Source of the DNA: Actinomycetes bacterium
Lineage (GTDB): Bacteria > Actinomycetota > Acidimicrobiia > Acidimicrobiales > RAAP-2
Direction of reading: 5' to 3'
Assembly: GCA_021779855.1 (NCBI GenBank)
Contig: JAJXZW010000004.1
Coordinates: forward strand, 1 to 64,000
DNA: 64,000 nucleotides
The translations under genes were made by a program, and so were the position numbers. The notes beneath the pieces were generated by a model. That model was not told the DNA's origin. It saw nothing but the letters and a program-made list of their open reading frames with translations, and searched no databases. This document shows positions 31,119 to 44,532 of the stretch, piece by piece (the first letter of the stretch is position 1; each line of letters starts with the position of its first letter).

Positions 31119-31147
31119 AGTCTAGGGGCTCGCCCGCACCGGCACAA
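31119..31147 (-). promoter_or_regulatory. Promoter of the ilvBNC leader transcript
   Basis: A -35 TTGTGC (31142-31147) and a -10 TAGACT (31119-31124) are separated by exactly 17 bases. The -10 ends 7 bases before the leader GTG, which should be the transcription start. This is the best sigma-70-type promoter in the window. Confidence 0.75.
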
Positions 31148-31150
31148 CCC

Positions 31151-32830
31151 CTACCGGCTGGTCACCGCGCCCTTCTCAGCCCCCTGGGCCAGGCGCGCGA
31201 ACTTCTCGAGCACGCCGGTGGTGTAGCGCGGGGCGGGTGCCACGACGCGCGCGCCGCGCGCCGCGAGCTCGGCCGCGTCCACCTCGAGGTCGATGCTGAG
31301 GCGCTCGACGTCGATGACGATCCGGTCCCCGTCCTCGACGAGGGCGATCGGGCCGCCGTCGACGGCCTCGGGCGCGACGTGGCCCACGCAGAAGCCGTGG
31401 GTGCCCCCGCTGAAGCGACCGTCGGTCACCAGGGCGCAGTCGCCGCCCCGGCCCGCACCCTTCAGGGCCCCGGTGATCGCGAGCATCTCGCGCATCCCCG
31501 GCCCGCCCTTGGGACCCTCGTAGCGGATGACGAGGACCGTGCCCGGCTCGATCGAGCCGGCGAGGATCGCCTCCATGGCCGCGACCTCGCCGTCGAAGAC
31601 CCGGGCCCGCCCCTCGAAGCGCAGCTGGTCGATGCCGGCCACCTTCACGACCGCGCCCCTGGGCGCGAGCGAGCCCGAGAGCACGGCGATACCGCCCTGG
31701 ACGTGGATGGGGTGGTCGAGGTCGTGGACGACGGCCCCGTCGGGGCGGCGGGCCTGGTAGTCGGCGAGGGCCTCGGCCATGGTCACGCCGGCGACGGTCA
31801 TCACCTCGCCGTGGAGCAGGCCGCGCTCGGCCAGGTGCGCGAGCACGACCGGCACCCCGCCGACGGCGTCGAGGTCGCTCATGTGGTAGCGGCCGTGGGG
31901 CTTGGTGTCGGCGATGTGGGGCACGCGCGCCGCGACCGTGTTGAAGTCGTCCAGGGAGAGCTCGACGCGCGCCTCGTGGGCGATGGCGAGCAGGTGCAGC
32001 ACCGCGTTGGTCGAGCCGCCGAGGGCCATCACCACGGCGATGGCGTTCTCGAAGGCCGCGCGGGTGAGGATCCGCCGGGCCGTGATCCCGGCGTCGAGCA
32101 GCCCCAGGACGGCCCGGCCCGAGGCGGCGGCGTAGGCGTCGCGACGCGGGTCGACCGAGGGCACCGACGCGCTGCCGAGCAGCGACATCCCGAGCGCCTC
32201 GCCGACGCTCGCCATGGTGTTGGCGGTGAACATGCCCGCGCAGCTCCCCTCGCCCGGACAGGCGGCGCACTCGATGGCCCTGAGCTCCTCGTCGCTCATC
32301 TGGCCGACGGCGTGGGCGCCCACGGCCTCGAAGACCGAGGTGATGTCGAGGGCCCGGTCGTCGAGGTGCCCGGGCAGGATGGTGCCGCCGTAGAGGAAGA
32401 CGGCCGGCAGGTCGAGGCGCGCCGCGGCCATCAGCATGCCGGGCAGGCTCTTGTCGCAGCCGGCGAGGGTGACCATCGCGTCGAAGCGCTCGGCGTGCAT
32501 GACCGTCTCGACCGAGTCGGCGATCACCTCGCGCGAGACCAGCGAGGCGTGCATCCCCTCGTGGCCCATGGAGATCCCGTCGGAGACCGCGATGGTGACG
32601 AACTCGAAGGGCACCGCCCCGCCCTCGCGCACGGCCTCCTTCACCCGGTCGGCCAGCCGGTCGAGCGGGAGGTTGCACGGGGTCACCTCGTTCCAGCTCG
32701 AGGCGACGCCGATCTGGGCCCTGGCCATGTCCGCGTCGCCGAGGCCCATCGCGCGCAGCATGGCGCGCGCGGGCGCCCTCTCCGCTCCGAGCGTGACGGC
32801 GGTGCTGCGCGGCGTGGGGTGGCGATCCAT
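31151..32830 (-). CDS. ilvD: Dihydroxy-acid dehydratase
   Basis: A 559-residue Fe-S dehydratase giving the 2-keto acids of valine and isoleucine. Cluster Cys residues are in [20 protein letters not shown] and [38 protein letters not shown] closes the active site. ATG 32830 has TAGTAT (32837-32842) 6 bases upstream, a leaderless signature, so it has its own promoter although it follows gatB on the same strand. The gene ends just upstream of the ilvB promoter. Confidence 0.96.
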   Translation of the reverse strand: MDRHPTPRSTAVTLGAERAPARAMLRAMGLGDADMARAQIGVASSWNEVTPCNLPLDRLADRVKEAVREGGAVPFEFVTIAVSDGISMGHEGMHASLVSREVIADSVETVMHAERFDAMVTLAGCDKSLPGMLMAAARLDLPAVFLYGGTILPGHLDDRALDITSVFEAVGAHAVGQMSDEELRAIECAACPGEGSCAGMFTANTMASVGEALGMSLLGSASVPSVDPRRDAYAAASGRAVLGLLDAGITARRILTRAAFENAIAVVMALGGSTNAVLHLLAIAHEARVELSLDDFNTVAARVPHIADTKPHGRYHMSDLDAVGGVPVVLAHLAERGLLHGEVMTVAGVTMAEALADYQARRPDGAVVHDLDHPIHVQGGIAVLSGSLAPRGAVVKVAGIDQLRFEGRARVFDGEVAAMEAILAGSIEPGTVLVIRYEGPKGGPGMREMLAITGALKGAGRGGDCALVTDGRFSGGTHGFCVGHVAPEAVDGGPIALVEDGDRIVIDVERLSIDLEVDAAELAARGARVVAPAPRYTTGVLEKFARLAQGAEKGAVTSR

Positions 32831-32836
32831 CGCCCG

Positions 32837-32842
32837 ATACTA
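32837..32842 (-). promoter_or_regulatory. Leaderless -10 box of ilvD
   Basis: TAGTAT ends 6 bases before ATG 32830. There is no ribosome-binding site between, consistent with translation from the 5' end. Confidence 0.5.
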
Positions 32843-32878
32843 GAGAACCCTCGCGGTCCCCCCGGCGCCGGGCGGGCG

Positions 32879-34308
32879 CTACCGGCCCCGCCGGGCCCTC
32901 AGGAGGTCGAGGACGACCTTGCCGTCGGCCTGGCCGCGCGTGGCGCGCATGACCTGGCCGGTGAAGAACTGGGCCAGCTTGTCGTCGCCCTCGTCGTAGC
33001 GGCGCCACTCGTCGGGGTGCTCGGCGACGAGGCGCTCGAGCAGCCCCTCGAGCTCGTCGGCGGCCATGCGTTCGAAGCCGAGCTCGCGCGCGACCGCGGC
33101 CGGGTCCCCGCCGGCCAGGGCGAGGGTCGAGAGCACCGTCTTCGCCTGGGTCGCCGAGAGGTCGCCCGCCTGCTCGAGCCGCAGGGTCTCGGCGAAGCCC
33201 TCCCCGGTGAGCCCGGGGCGCTCGTGGGGGTCGCCCGCGAGCTCGTTGGCCGCCCGGGCGATCGCCCGGTCCACCTCGACGCCCGCGGCGACGGCGGCCT
33301 CGACGAACCCGTCGATCCCGAGGTCGACGACGGTCCCCACGGCGTCGAGCTGGGCGTCGGTCGGCTCGGTGAGCAGCGCCGTGAGGCGGGCCCGCCGCTC
33401 GGCCGGCATCGGGCCGAGCCCGGCGCGCACCGCCTCGACCCAGGCCGCCTCGGGGGCGAGGTCGACCAGGTCGGGCTCTTGGAAGTACCGGTAGTCGTCG
33501 GCCTCCTCCTTCGAGCGCATGGTCGCGGTGACCCCACGGTCCTCGTCCCAGTGGCGGGTCTCCTGGCGCACCACCCCGCCCGAGGCCACGAGCGCGTACT
33601 GGCGCTCGGCCTCGTAGTCGATGGCGCGCTGGAGGCTGCGCAGCGAGTTGAGGTTCTTCATCTCGCAGCGCGTCCCGAAGGGCTCGCCGACCCGGTGGAC
33701 CGAGACGTTGGCGTCGATGCGCATCGAGCCCTCCTCCATGCGCCCGTCCGAGGCGCCGGCGGCGATCAGGATCCCGCGCAGCTCCGCGGCGTAGGCGCGG
33801 GCCTGGGCCGCCGAGCGGATGTCGGGGGCCGAGACGATCTCCACGAGCGGCACCCCGGAGCGGTTGTAGTCGACGAGGGAGCGCTCGGCGCCGTGGATGC
33901 GCCCGCTGCCCCCGAGGTGGGTCGACTTGCCGGTGTCCTCTTCGAGGTGGGCCCGCTCGATGCCGACGCGCGAGCCGTCGGGCAGGTCGAGGTAGCCGCC
34001 CGCGTTGATCGGCCGGTCGTACTGGCTGATCTGAAAGTCCTTGGGCATGTCGGGGTAGAAGTAGTTCTTGCGGTGGAACGTCGAGGGCGAGACCGTCGCG
34101 TGCAGGGCGAGGCCGATGGCCATGGCGAGATCGACCGCCCGGCGGTTCAGCACCGGCAGCGAGCCCGGCAGGCCCAGGCAGACCGGGCAGGTCTGGGTGT
34201 TGGGCTCCGCGCCGAAGGCGTTGGCGCAGCCGCAGAAGAGCTTGGTGCGCGTGAGCAGCTCGGTGTGGACCTCGAGGCCCACGACCATCTCCCAGCCCTC
34301 GGGCAGGC

Positions 34309-34312
<4 letters not shown>
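32879..34312 (-). CDS. gatB: Aspartyl/glutamyl-tRNA amidotransferase subunit B
   Basis: A 477-residue kinase-like subunit of GatCAB that activates Glu or Asp on misacylated t[19 protein letters not shown] with CPVCLGLPG (zinc Cys pairs), [22 protein letters not shown] and [18 protein letters not shown] are diagnostic, and the C-terminal YqeY-like tail is present. ATG 34312 overlaps the gatA stop (ATGA). Confidence 0.96.
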
Positions 34313-35720
<1,408 letters not shown>

Positions 35721-35724
<4 letters not shown>

Positions 35725-36020
35725 GGCGCCTCGCCGATGATCCGCGGCACGGCGAAGCGGTCCTCGGCGACGTCGGGCGCCTGGGCCAGCACCTCGGCCC
35801 GGTCCAGGCTCGCGCGCACCTCGTCGTCGCGCACGACGTTCGCGAGCCCGTGGGGGTGGGCCGTCGGCGCCACGTCCGCCAGGTCGAGCGCCTCGAGGTC
35901 GGCCACGTGCTCGAGCACCTGGGCCAGCTGGTCGGTGAAGCGCTCGAGCTCGACCTCGTCGAGGGCGATGCGCGCGAGCCGGGCGACCTTGGCCACCTCC
36001 TCGCGCGAGAGCCGCGCCAT
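35721..36020 (-). CDS. gatC: Aspartyl/glutamyl-tRNA amidotransferase subunit C
   Basis: A 99-residue belt-like subunit: [19 protein letters not shown] at the start, a helix [11 protein letters not shown], and a C-terminal [16 protein letters not shown] stretch that wraps GatA. ATG 36020 shares one base with the stop of the preceding carboxylesterase gene (TGATG). Confidence 0.94.
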
Positions 36021-36766
36021 CAGGCGAGGACCCGGGCGAGGAAGCCCACGACCGCCGCCTCGACCCGGTCGCGATCGTTGTCCAGGGTCGCCACGTGGAA
36101 GGAGTCCTCGAGCCAGACCCGCTCCAGGGGGCCGGTCACCCGCGCGGCGAGCAGGTCACCGTTCTCGGTCGGGACGACGTGGTCCTCGCGGCTCGAGAGC
36201 AGGAGCACCGGGCAGGCGACGCGCGCCAGGTCGGCCTCGACCTCGGCGAGCGCGCCGAAGAGGCTGTGGGCGCTCGCGAGCGGGGTGGCGTCGTAGCTCA
36301 GCTCGCGCATCCCCTCGCGCTTGATGTCCGAACCGATGGCCTCGACGGTCGAGAGGCCGGCCTCCAGGAGCTGGCCGATCCCCTCGAGCATCTCGGGCTG
36401 GGCCTTCACGAGCGGGTTGATCAGGGCGGCCCCGGCGACCGGGCGGGTCTCGGCCAGGCGCACGGCGAGGGTGCCCCCCATCGACAGGCCCACCACCGCG
36501 ACGCGCCCGCCCCGGGCGAGGAGGCGCCCGTAGGCGGCGTCCGCCTCGCCGAGCCAGTCCTCGAAGCGGGTCGCGACCATGTCCTCGACGCTCGTGCCGT
36601 GGCCGGGCAGACGGGGCAGCTCGACGCTGTAGCCGGCCCGGGCGGCCGCCTCGGCCAGCGGTCGCATCGAGGTCGGGTTGCCGGTGAAGCCGTGCAGCAC
36701 GAGCACGCCGTCCGCCGAGCCCTCGTGGGAGAAGGGCTCGCAACCAGGGAGGACCTCGGCCGACAT
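36020..36766 (-). CDS. Carboxylesterase / monoacylglycerol-lipase-like alpha/beta hydrolase
   Basis: A 248-residue cytoplasmic hydrolase of the Est30 kind: oxyanion segment [11 protein letters not shown], nucleophile Ser in [10 protein letters not shown], Asp in SREDHVVP and His in [14 protein letters not shown] 36766 was preferred over the GTG at 36775 because TAGTGT (36774-36779) lies 7 bases before it, the leaderless spacing. It is the first gene of the gatC-gatA-gatB run, an odd partner for translation genes. Confidence 0.88.
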   Translation of the reverse strand: MSAEVLPGCEPFSHEGSADGVLVLHGFTGNPTSMRPLAEAAARAGYSVELPRLPGHGTSVEDMVATRFEDWLGEADAAYGRLLARGGRVAVVGLSMGGTLAVRLAETRPVAGAALINPLVKAQPEMLEGIGQLLEAGLSTVEAIGSDIKREGMRELSYDATPLASAHSLFGALAEVEADLARVACPVLLLSSREDHVVPTENGDLLAARVTGPLERVWLEDSFHVATLDNDRDRVEAAVVGFLARVLA

Positions 36767-36773
36767 CGCGTCC

Positions 36774-36779
36774 ACACTA
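36774..36779 (-). promoter_or_regulatory. Leaderless -10 box of the esterase-gatCAB operon
   Basis: TAGTGT ends 7 bases before ATG 36766. This suggests the tRNA amidotransferase genes are transcribed from here. Confidence 0.5.
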
Positions 36780-36783
36780 CCGG

Positions 36784-38430
36784 CTAGGCCTCACTCCACC
36801 CGAGGGGGTGGCGCTCGACGCTGCGCACCGCGAGCGCCGCGCCGAGCCCCACGAGGGCGACGACGCCCCCCACGAGGAAGGGCGTGCGGAACGTGGCCAG
36901 CCACGCCGCGGTCCCCGCGTGGACCCCGAGACGGTGGGCGCGCGCGAGACCCTGCTGGAGGGTCGCGAGGACCTCGATCCCGGCGACCTCGCCGACTTGC
37001 ATGGCGAGCAGCTGGGCGGCCGACATGACCCCGAACTCGTGGACGTCGACCTCACTCGCCATGACCGAGCTGGAGGCGGGCATCGCCACGCCCATGGCGA
37101 GCCCCGATAGCGCGAGGGCGAGTCCGATGACCCAGGGGCTCGACGTCGCCCCGAGCGTCGCGAACAGCGCCATCGAGGCGACGAGCGACGCCGCCCCGGC
37201 GACCGCGCTCGTGCGCTCGCCGATCCGGTAGGCCACGTAGCCGGCGACCGGCGAGCTGACCGCGAAGACCAGGGGCCGGGCGATGGCGAGCCCGCCGGCC
37301 CCGGTCACGCTGTAGCGGTAGGCCTCTTCCATCATGAGCGGGAAGAGGAAGAAGCCGCCGAAGTAGGCGAAGTTGGACGCCGCGCGCAGCACCAGGGGTC
37401 CGAGGAAGTTGCGCCGGGTGAAGTAGTAGGCGGGGATGAGCGGGCGTGACGCCGTGCGCAGTCGCACCACGTACAGCGCGACCCCGGCCGCGCCCACCAC
37501 GAAGGCACCGAGGGTGAAGGGGTCGCGCCAGCCGACCGTAGGACCGATCGAGAGGCCGAGCATCACGAGGGTCACCGCGAGGGAGAGGGCGAGCGAGCCC
37601 ACCCAGTCGAGGGCGCGCAGCTCGGCGCGGGCCGCCACCCGCCGCGCCGCCTCCGCGGAGGCGCCGAGCGCCGCGGCCGGCAGCAGCAGCGAGACCACGG
37701 CCAGGGCGACGGCGATGAGGGCGAGCTGGAACCAGAAGAGCGTGCGCCAGCCGAAGGCCTGGATGATCGGCGAGCCGAGCGACACCCCGATCACCGGGCC
37801 CCCCGCCCCGACCAGGCTCCACCAGCCCAGCGCCTTCACCCGCTCCTCGCGCGAGAAGGCGGCGTTCACGAGCGCCCCCGAGGCGGTGCCGGTGGCGGCG
37901 CCCTGGACCCCGTCGAGGGTGCGCGCGGTGATGAGCGTGGCGACGTCGTGGCTGAGCGCGGTGAGGGCCGCCGCGACCAGCGCCCCGGCCAGCCCCACCA
38001 GGTAGAGGCGCCGGTGTCCGAAGACATCGCCCACCTTGCCCAGGAGGGGGGCCGCCAGGCCGTAGGCGAGCAAGGGCCCGACCATCGTCCAGGTGAGCGT
38101 CCCCACCGAGGTGCGCAGCTGGTGGGCCACCGTGGGCAGGGCGACGATGAAGACGGTGAAGGTGAAGTTGAGGGCGAAGAGCCCGGCGAGAAGGGCCCAC
38201 AGGACCCACCAGGCGTGGCGGGTGGAGGCCCCCGCGCGCGCCTGGACGCGGCGGTGGAGCAGGGCCCACCAGTTGAGGTCGCTCCCGGCCTCGGTGCCCA
38301 GGGCACCGAGGGCCGCCGCGCCGGGGTCGTCGCTCGGGTCGAGGAGGGCGTCGGGGTCGTCGCGGCGCGCCCGGCGCGCCCGGGCTAACCGAGTTCGCCC
38401 AGCCGAGCGGCCAGCTCGGCCACCCTCCAT
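36784..38430 (-). CDS. MFS transporter, DHA2 (EmrB/QacA) type
   Basis: A 548-residue inner-membrane protein with about fourteen hydrophobic segments after a charged N-terminal tail of some 65 residues. LLGKVGDVFGHRRLYLVGL is the loop 2-3 motif and LDGVQGAATGTASGALVNAAF the antiporter-type helix. The start is ATG 38430, behind AAGGGGG, overlapping the 3' end of the SDR gene by 46 bases; no other in-frame start lies between there and the first helix. Drug or metabolite export is likely; the substrate is unknown. Confidence 0.85.
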   Translation of the reverse strand: MEGGRAGRSAGRTRLARARRARRDDPDALLDPSDDPGAAALGALGTEAGSDLNWWALLHRRVQARAGASTRHAWWVLWALLAGLFALNFTFTVFIVALPTVAHQLRTSVGTLTWTMVGPLLAYGLAAPLLGKVGDVFGHRRLYLVGLAGALVAAALTALSHDVATLITARTLDGVQGAATGTASGALVNAAFSREERVKALGWWSLVGAGGPVIGVSLGSPIIQAFGWRTLFWFQLALIAVALAVVSLLLPAAALGASAEAARRVAARAELRALDWVGSLALSLAVTLVMLGLSIGPTVGWRDPFTLGAFVVGAAGVALYVVRLRTASRPLIPAYYFTRRNFLGPLVLRAASNFAYFGGFFLFPLMMEEAYRYSVTGAGGLAIARPLVFAVSSPVAGYVAYRIGERTSAVAGAASLVASMALFATLGATSSPWVIGLALALSGLAMGVAMPASSSVMASEVDVHEFGVMSAAQLLAMQVGEVAGIEVLATLQQGLARAHRLGVHAGTAAWLATFRTPFLVGGVVALVGLGAALAVRSVERHPLGWSEA

Positions 38431-39260
38431 CGGTCCCCCTTCTCCAGGGTCTCGGTCATCGTCCAGTTCTGGAAGAGCCGGACCGTGCCGCCCTGGACGA
38501 AGTAGACGTGGCCGGTGATCGGGCACTCGCGCGTCGAGAGCGCCGCCACGAGCGGCGAGACGTTGGCCGGGTCCCAGACGTCGAAGGTGGACGGGTCCTC
38601 GGGCTTGACGACGTAGTCCGACAGCCCCGGGGTCGACTCGGTCATCCGGGTGCGCGCGGCCGGGGCGATCGCGTTCACGCGCACGCCGTAGCGGCCGAGC
38701 TCCTCGGCGGCGATGACGGTGAGCGCGGCGATCCCGGCCTTGGCCGCGCCGTAGTTGGACTGGCCGACGTTGCCCAAGAGGCCCGAGGTCGACGAGGTGT
38801 TCACCACCGCGGCCTCGACCGGGTGGCCGGCCTTGGCCCGCTCGCGCCAGTAGGTCGCGGCGAAGCGCAGGGGGACGAAGTGGCCCTTCAGGTGGACCCG
38901 TACGACCGCGTCCCAGTCGTCCTCCGAGAGGTTGACGAGCACCCGGTCGCGCAGGATGCCGGCGTTGTTCACCAGCACGTGCAGGTCACCGAAGGCCTCG
39001 ACCGCGGCGCCGACCAGCGCCTCGCCGCCGGCCCACGTCGCGACGTCGTCGTGGTTGGCGATCGCCTCGGCGCCCATCGCGCGGATCTCGGCCACCACCT
39101 CCTCGGCGGCGCTCGCCGCACCGCCCGAGCCGTCGAGGCCCGCGCCGAGGTCGTTCACGACGACCTTCGCGCCCTCGGCGGCGAAGAGCAGGGCGTGCTC
39201 ACGGCCGATGCCCCGGCCGGCTCCGGTAATGATCGCGACGCGTCCGTCGAGGGCTCCCAT
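38385..39260 (-). CDS. Short-chain dehydrogenase/reductase
   Basis: A 291-residue NAD(P)-dependent oxidoreductase with TGAGRGIG, NNAG, the Ser in NTSSTSGLLG and YxxxK as SNYGAAKAG. The length, the VNDLGAGLDGSGG insert and the C-terminal PITGHVYFVQGG part resemble the 3-hydroxyacyl-CoA dehydrogenases of peroxisomal MFE-2/HSD17B4 type rather than FabG. ATG 39260 follows AAGGAG. A role in lipid or steroid-like acyl-CoA oxidation is possible but unproven. Confidence 0.88.
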   Translation of the reverse strand: MGALDGRVAIITGAGRGIGREHALLFAAEGAKVVVNDLGAGLDGSGGAASAAEEVVAEIRAMGAEAIANHDDVATWAGGEALVGAAVEAFGDLHVLVNNAGILRDRVLVNLSEDDWDAVVRVHLKGHFVPLRFAATYWRERAKAGHPVEAAVVNTSSTSGLLGNVGQSNYGAAKAGIAALTVIAAEELGRYGVRVNAIAPAARTRMTESTPGLSDYVVKPEDPSTFDVWDPANVSPLVAALSTRECPITGHVYFVQGGTVRLFQNWTMTETLEKGDRWRVAELAARLGELG

Positions 39261-39299
39261 GCGTTCTCCTTGGCTCAGAGCCGAGTGTACCGAGGCCCG

Positions 39300-39584
39300 C
39301 TACCGGCGCCAGAACGAGGGCGGCCGGGCGTGGGCGTGATAGTGATCGGGGATGTTGCGCATGTGGTCGTCGATGCGCCACGGCCCGCCCTCGAACTCCG
39401 CCTCGGCCACCCGGGCCAGGGCCTCGTGCAGGGCCCTGCGCACCTCGGCCGGCGGCTCCGGGTCGTGCTCGCGCCACACGACCATCGGCACGAGGCAGAT
39501 CTCGCAGTCGGCGATCCAGCAGCGCTCGTCCTCGTAGTAGCGCCGGGTGACCACCGCCGCCTCGCAGAGGTCGCAGCCGCTCAC
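39300..39584 (-). CDS. Small zinc/HIT-like protein
   Basis: A 94-residue protein with two Cys pairs (CDLC at residues 4-7 and CEIC near 28-31) and a C-terminal histidine cluster, IPDHYHAHAR. The layout resembles HIT-superfamily proteins with an N-terminal zinc site, though the classical HxHxHxx is only partly matched. GTG 39584 overlaps the stop of the kinase-like gene as GTGA, so the two are co-translated. No specific role is known to me. Confidence 0.65.
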   Translation of the reverse strand: MSGCDLCEAAVVTRRYYEDERCWIADCEICLVPMVVWREHDPEPPAEVRRALHEALARVAEAEFEGGPWRIDDHMRNIPDHYHAHARPPSFWRR

Positions 39585-41404
39585 TTCACGACGAGCGAGA
39601 CGGTCGACTTGAAGGGCACCAGGGTCCCGGCGCCGGGCGTCTCGCTGACCACCTGGGTCCACTTGGTGGTGCCGGCGAGGTGGCCCGACGTCGTGAAGTA
39701 GAGCCCCGCCTTCTTGAAGGCGGCGTAGGTCTGCGCGTAGTTCTCGCCGACGACGTCGGGCACGGCCCGCCGTCCCGGGGCCGTCGTCGTGGTGGTCGTC
39801 GGGGCGGTCGTCGTGGTGGTGGTGCTCGCCGGGTTGGGACCCTTGGACAAGGCCAGGATGACCGCAGCCCCGGCCGGCACCGCCAGGGGGTTCCGCGCAC
39901 CGCGGTAGATCACCGCGACGACGTCGCCCGCGGCCACGCTCGACGAGTAGACCGCTGCGCCCGCCGGGCAGCTCGCGCGCAGGTGGAGGCTCGTGAGCTC
40001 GTTGGTCGCCCCGGCGCATCCCCGTCCGACCACGTTGCGCGGCACCGAGACGAGGGCCGCGCCCTCCGAGAGCACCACCGAGATCGTCGAGCCCGACTTG
40101 AGCGTCGTGCCCGCCGCGGGCGACTGGGAGACGACGTGGCCGCTCGCGACGCTCGCCGAGTGGGTCCGCCCGGTCACGTCGACGCTGAAGTGCAGGGGGG
40201 CCGTGGTGGTGGCCGCGTCGCTGAGCGAGGCGCCCACCAGGTCGGGCACGCTGTAGGAGCGGGTGAAGAGCCCGGCCTTCCACGCCGCCCCGGCGCCCAC
40301 CACGACGACGACGAGCAGGACGGCCACGGCGATGAGTCCCCAGCGGGTCGGGCGCGCGGGCGGGCGCGGCGGCTCGAGGCCCGGGCCGAAGCGGGGGGTG
40401 CGCCCGCTCACCACGCGTGCGGTGCTGAGCCCCGGACCGAGGTCCCGGCGAGGCCGCAGGGTGGGGCCGCTCGTGACCGGCGTCGTGGCCACCTCACTGG
40501 CCGAAGGGGCGTTGAAGCCGATCGAGCGCCGCGGGGCGCTCGGCTCGACCTGGGCGAGCAGGGGCGGCCGCGCCGCGGCCCGCGGTACGGCCGCCGGCGC
40601 GGCGTCACCGGCCACGGCCCCGAGGCGCTGGGCGAACTGACCGGCGTCGAGGCGCAACAGCGGGTCGGGCACCGTGGCCTGGGCCAGGATCATGTCGAGC
40701 GTGCCGAGCTCGACGCGCACCGGCAGGGGCTGGGTGAGGCGGGCCTGGGCCACCGCGTCGGCCGCCACGCCCGGGAAGGCCGGCTCGCCGGTCACCGCCT
40801 CGAAGAGCACGAGCGCCAGGGCGTACACGTCGCTCTTGTCGTCGGGCGCCTCCCCGAGGACCTGCTCGGGTGAGAGGTAGCGGGCCGTCTCGGCCGCGAC
40901 GCGCTCGCGGTAGGGGTCGGCGAGCCTCGCCAGGGTCACGTCGCCGACCCGGACCCGGTCGTCGCCGTCGAACAGCAGCGAGCCGGGCGACAGGTCACCG
41001 AGCACGAAGCCGTGCTCGGCCAGGTACGCCAGGGCCCCGGCGATGTCGCGGCCCAGGCGGGCGCCGTCTTCGACGCTGAGGCGCACCCCGCGGGCCAGCC
41101 GGTCCTCGAGCGAGCCGCCCGTGAGGTACTCGCCCACCACGAAGATCGCCCCGTGCTCCTGGCCCCCGTCGAAGACCCGGGGCAGGTGGGGGTGGCTCAG
41201 GGTCGAGGCGCTCACGATGCGGTTGCGGAACTCCCGGCGCACCGCCTCGTGGGCGGCGAGGGAGGGCGCCAGCGCCTTCACCACGACCGTGCGGTGCAGC
41301 GTGAGGTCCTCGGCGCGGTACGCCTCGGCGACCTCGCCGATCCCGAGCAGCTCGGCCACGCGGTAGCGGCCGGCGACCACGTGTCCGTTGGGGAACTGCG
41401 CCAT
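39581..41404 (-). CDS. PASTA-domain Ser/Thr kinase-like membrane protein, probably catalytically impaired
   Basis: A 607-residue protein: kinase-fold domain (about 12-270), a variable linker, one transmembrane helix (about 320-342) and three extracytoplasmic PASTA repeats, each beginning with a Val-Pro motif and divided by a Ser/Thr-rich linker. Lys43 of the VAIK motif and Asp137 are kept, but HRDLKPxN reads LGDLSPGS, so catalytic Lys and Asn are lost, and DFG reads DVT. It may bind ligands or partners without normal activity. ATG 41404 has TAGGGT 7 bases upstream. PknB-like proteins sense cell-wall fragments through PASTA domains. Confidence 0.88.
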   Translation of the reverse strand: MAQFPNGHVVAGRYRVAELLGIGEVAEAYRAEDLTLHRTVVVKALAPSLAAHEAVRREFRNRIVSASTLSHPHLPRVFDGGQEHGAIFVVGEYLTGGSLEDRLARGVRLSVEDGARLGRDIAGALAYLAEHGFVLGDLSPGSLLFDGDDRVRVGDVTLARLADPYRERVAAETARYLSPEQVLGEAPDDKSDVYALALVLFEAVTGEPAFPGVAADAVAQARLTQPLPVRVELGTLDMILAQATVPDPLLRLDAGQFAQRLGAVAGDAAPAAVPRAAARPPLLAQVEPSAPRRSIGFNAPSASEVATTPVTSGPTLRPRRDLGPGLSTARVVSGRTPRFGPGLEPPRPPARPTRWGLIAVAVLLVVVVVGAGAAWKAGLFTRSYSVPDLVGASLSDAATTTAPLHFSVDVTGRTHSASVASGHVVSQSPAAGTTLKSGSTISVVLSEGAALVSVPRNVVGRGCAGATNELTSLHLRASCPAGAAVYSSSVAAGDVVAVIYRGARNPLAVPAGAAVILALSKGPNPASTTTTTTAPTTTTTTAPGRRAVPDVVGENYAQTYAAFKKAGLYFTTSGHLAGTTKWTQVVSETPGAGTLVPFKSTVSLVVK

Positions 41405-41411
41405 CGGCCCC

Positions 41412-41417
41412 ACCCTA
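41412..41417 (-). promoter_or_regulatory. Leaderless -10 box of the PASTA kinase-like gene
   Basis: TAGGGT ends 7 bases before ATG 41404, and it decides that start against the GTG at 41413. Confidence 0.5.
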
Positions 41418-41425
41418 CTGAGGGC

Positions 41426-44511
<3,086 letters not shown>

Positions 44512-44532
44512 GGCCCCAGTCTGCCAGGGCCC

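Noticed and set aside
39775-39835. Low-complexity GTCGTCGTGGTGG repeats in the PASTA gene considered as a CRISPR or tandem repeat array
   Set aside because: They encode a Thr-rich linker between the PASTA repeats, in frame, with no spacer structure.
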